Shown: piece by piece, positions 62,441-64,000 of the stretch | Layout: each line of letters opens with the position of its first letter | Numbering within the stretch: the stretch's first letter is position 1 | DNA from: JANPLD01 sp964445765 | Lineage (GTDB): Bacteria > Pseudomonadota > Alphaproteobacteria > Rickettsiales > UBA8987 | NCBI GenBank assembly: GCA_964445765.1 | Contig: CAYULD010000002.1 | Coordinates: 62,001 to 126,000 of the forward strand | Length of the DNA stretch: 64,000 bases | Reading direction: 5' to 3' | Notes under the pieces: model-generated | The model's database searches: none | Seen by the model: the letters and a program-made list of their open reading frames with translations, nothing else | Told to the model about the DNA's origin: nothing | Made by a program: the position numbers and the translations under genes

Positions 62441-63760
62441 CTATTTACTTAAAATTGGGCTCCAAGCTGGGTCAGAGGCTTGGGTTGAAGTTTCAATTCT
62501 TCTTAAGTTATAGCCAGTTATATCTATGCTATAAAGTGCGGTTCTGCCTGCGACCGTTGAAGTACTTGGCGTTTTGCGAGAAAAGATAATTACTCTGCCG
62601 TTCGGGCTCCAAGTTGGACCTTCATCAAGATAGCTTTCAGTTAAAATTCTTTCACCACTTCCATCTGGCTTCATAACCCCGATTGAGAATTTTCCGCCTG
62701 CCATTTTGGTGAATGCAATTAAATCTCCCCTTGGAGACCAAACAGGAGTTGCGTATCTGCCCTTACCATAGCTGATTCTTCTAACATTACTGCCATCAGA
62801 ATTCATTGTATAGATTTGCTGTGTGCCTTCTCTATCAGATTCAAAAACAATTCGCCTCATATCCGGTGAAAATGAAGGGGAGGTGTCAATGCCAGGGTGA
62901 TTAGTTATTTTTCTAACCCTTCTTGAAATTAAATCCATCACATAAATATCAGCATTACCCCTAACTGATACAGAAAATATCGCCTGATTGCCATCTGGTG
63001 AAAACCTAGGTGCAAAGCTCATACCGGGTAATTGCCCTAAAATTTCCTCCCTACCCGTTGAAAGATTATAAATATTAACACTTGGCATACGTGTTCTATA
63101 TGAAAGATAAATTAGCCTTTGCATTGATGGGTCAAAACGAGGTGTTAATACAAGGCTTCTGCCAGATGTTAAGAACATTTGATTTGCACCGTCCTGATCC
63201 ATAATCGCAAGGCGTTTTATTGGCCTTCGCCACTCACCAGTTTCAGCGATATAAACTATGCGTGAATCAAAATAACCTTGCTCACCGGTAAGATATTCAT
63301 AAATTTGATCAGAGATAAGATGGGCAATTCTTCGCCAACCCCCAGCCGTAGCCCTAAAAGATTTAGCCAAAGTTTGCTTGCCTGTTATAACATCCCATAA
63401 CCTAAATTGAACTTTAATTCTATCCCCCCCTTCACTTTCAACCATACCAACAACTAAGGCTTGTGAGCGAATATTCTTCCAGCTTGGAAAATCAGGAATT
63501 GCATTTATACCAACTGAAGTTTGAATGTAAGAGCCTTTGCTGATAACATTAAATAAGCCAGAGCGAGATAAATTATTATCAACAACACCAGTAATTTTAG
63601 CACCAATGCTTGCCATTGTGCTATCTGAGCCAGAAAATGCAGGCGTTGCAATTCTAATAGGGTCAAAACTACCTTGGTTAATATCAATTTTCAAAACTGC
63701 GAATGCAGAATTGCAAAAAAATGAAATGCATAAAAATGCTAGAAAAGATAATATTCTCAT
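62441..63760 (-). CDS. tolB: Tol-Pal system protein TolB
   Basis: TolB is the periplasmic protein that links Pal to TolA during outer-membrane constriction. The 439 residues have a signal peptide (ends NSAFA), an N-terminal domain with TSVGINAIPDFPSWKNI, and a six-bladed propeller with repeats such as FAPRFSPDGNQAIFSVS, DTSPSFSPDMRRIVFESD and GPTWSPNGRVIIFSR. No other tol genes are in the window. Confidence 0.96.
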   Translation of the reverse strand: MRILSFLAFLCISFFCNSAFAVLKIDINQGSFDPIRIATPAFSGSDSTMASIGAKITGVVDNNLSRSGLFNVISKGSYIQTSVGINAIPDFPSWKNIRSQALVVGMVESEGGDRIKVQFRLWDVITGKQTLAKSFRATAGGWRRIAHLISDQIYEYLTGEQGYFDSRIVYIAETGEWRRPIKRLAIMDQDGANQMFLTSGRSLVLTPRFDPSMQRLIYLSYRTRMPSVNIYNLSTGREEILGQLPGMSFAPRFSPDGNQAIFSVSVRGNADIYVMDLISRRVRKITNHPGIDTSPSFSPDMRRIVFESDREGTQQIYTMNSDGSNVRRISYGKGRYATPVWSPRGDLIAFTKMAGGKFSIGVMKPDGSGERILTESYLDEGPTWSPNGRVIIFSRKTPSTSTVAGRTALYSIDITGYNLRRIETSTQASDPAWSPILSK

Positions 63761-63835
63761 ATTTAATTTATTCTGAAAGTAACAGCTAGTTAAGTATAAT
63801 TTTTTTGCCAGTCTTACAAGTGATAATTTTTGAAA

Positions 63836-64000
63836 TTATAAAATTGTATGCTCAATAAAGTTTAGTTTATTTGGATAATCTGTGTTGAAGTTAAGCCCAC
63901 GAGATTCCTTTCTACTACTAGCACTTCTAGTAATTAAATAGGCGATTGTTATTAGGTTTCTTAATTCCATTAATTGTGCAGAAATTTTGGTTTTTTTATA
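63836..64000 (-). CDS. nadB: L-aspartate oxidase, C-terminal fragment (runs off the window)
   Basis: The frame is open from the window edge to a stop at 63836, giving the last 54 residues. It contains MELRNLITIAYLITRSASS and KESRGLNFNTDYP, the C-terminal signature of NadB (ELxNL...RRESRGLHxxxDYP). NadB makes iminoaspartate for NAD synthesis. The related succinate dehydrogenase flavoprotein is a less likely alternative. Confidence 0.82.
   Translation of the reverse strand, partial: YKKTKISAQLMELRNLITIAYLITRSASSRKESRGLNFNTDYPNKLNFIEHTIL

Overview
This window comes from an AT-rich alphaproteobacterium, most likely of or near the order Rickettsiales. That placement is inferred from gene content and gene order; no rRNA or marker tree was available. 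Alphaproteobacterial hallmarks are the divK-pleD pair, a PleC-like histidine kinase, a MerR regulator of the type found near ihfA, the tpiA-ppiD-trpE run, rph opposite grpE, the amgK-murU pair, the TorF-like porin and the Nfu protein with an N-terminal Nfu domain. Genes for flagellar export (fliO, fliP), a methyl-accepting chemotaxis receptor, LPS (kdsD, lptA), biotin (bioB), tryptophan (trpE), proline (proA), threonine (thrB), purines (purF, purU) and NAD (nadB fragment) point to a motile Gram-negative cell with more biosynthesis than a typical obligate intracellular Rickettsia.

Layout. 1-1892: an unidentified gene fragment, kdsD and a RelE-type toxin/antitoxin pair. 1960-8852: bioB, ctp, lon, nfu and ispE on the plus strand. 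8816-14082: nuoC, an EamA transporter, the YggS-type PLP protein, a secreted DUF4139 protein and proA. 14209-16008: a large unrecognised gene between two palindromic repeats; its C-terminal half looks like a RelA/SpoT-type nucleotidyltransferase. 16133-22820: an acyltransferase, lptA, a MerR regulator, then the overlapping chain divK-pleD-asmA. 22824-26587, minus strand: fliO, fliP, a pseudokinase and a second acyltransferase. 26634-36260: a bufferin-like peptide, photolyase, glyA, purF, pepP, purU, an FtsB/DivIC protein and murU-amgK.

36393-42517: ftsK, tRNA-Ala, a relic of a serine recombinase fused to the tRNA end, a Fic protein, a gene-poor decayed stretch, tRNA-Ile2(CAU) and a PleC-like sensor kinase. 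42580-50779: a YejB-type permease, a MazG-like protein, rnd, ruvCAB with a membrane protein before and a methyltransferase after, and an ornithine/lysine decarboxylase behind a structured leader. 50938-64000: a chemotaxis receptor ending in a CheR/CheB tether, a TorF-like porin, tpiA, ppiD, trpE, a tiny lipoprotein, thrB, cyaY, rph, grpE, rpmJ, a ceramidase-like membrane protein, tolB and the 3' end of nadB.

Most of the window is ordinary core genome, tightly packed with many 1-37 base overlaps. The unusual parts are the RelA/SpoT-like gene at 14209, the flagellar-operon pseudokinase, the lone bufferin-like peptide, the tRNA-Ala/recombinase/Fic scar, the decarboxylase leader and several families of intergenic palindromic repeats. 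I found no CRISPR array, complete prophage, intact insertion sequence or clear new multi-gene defence system.
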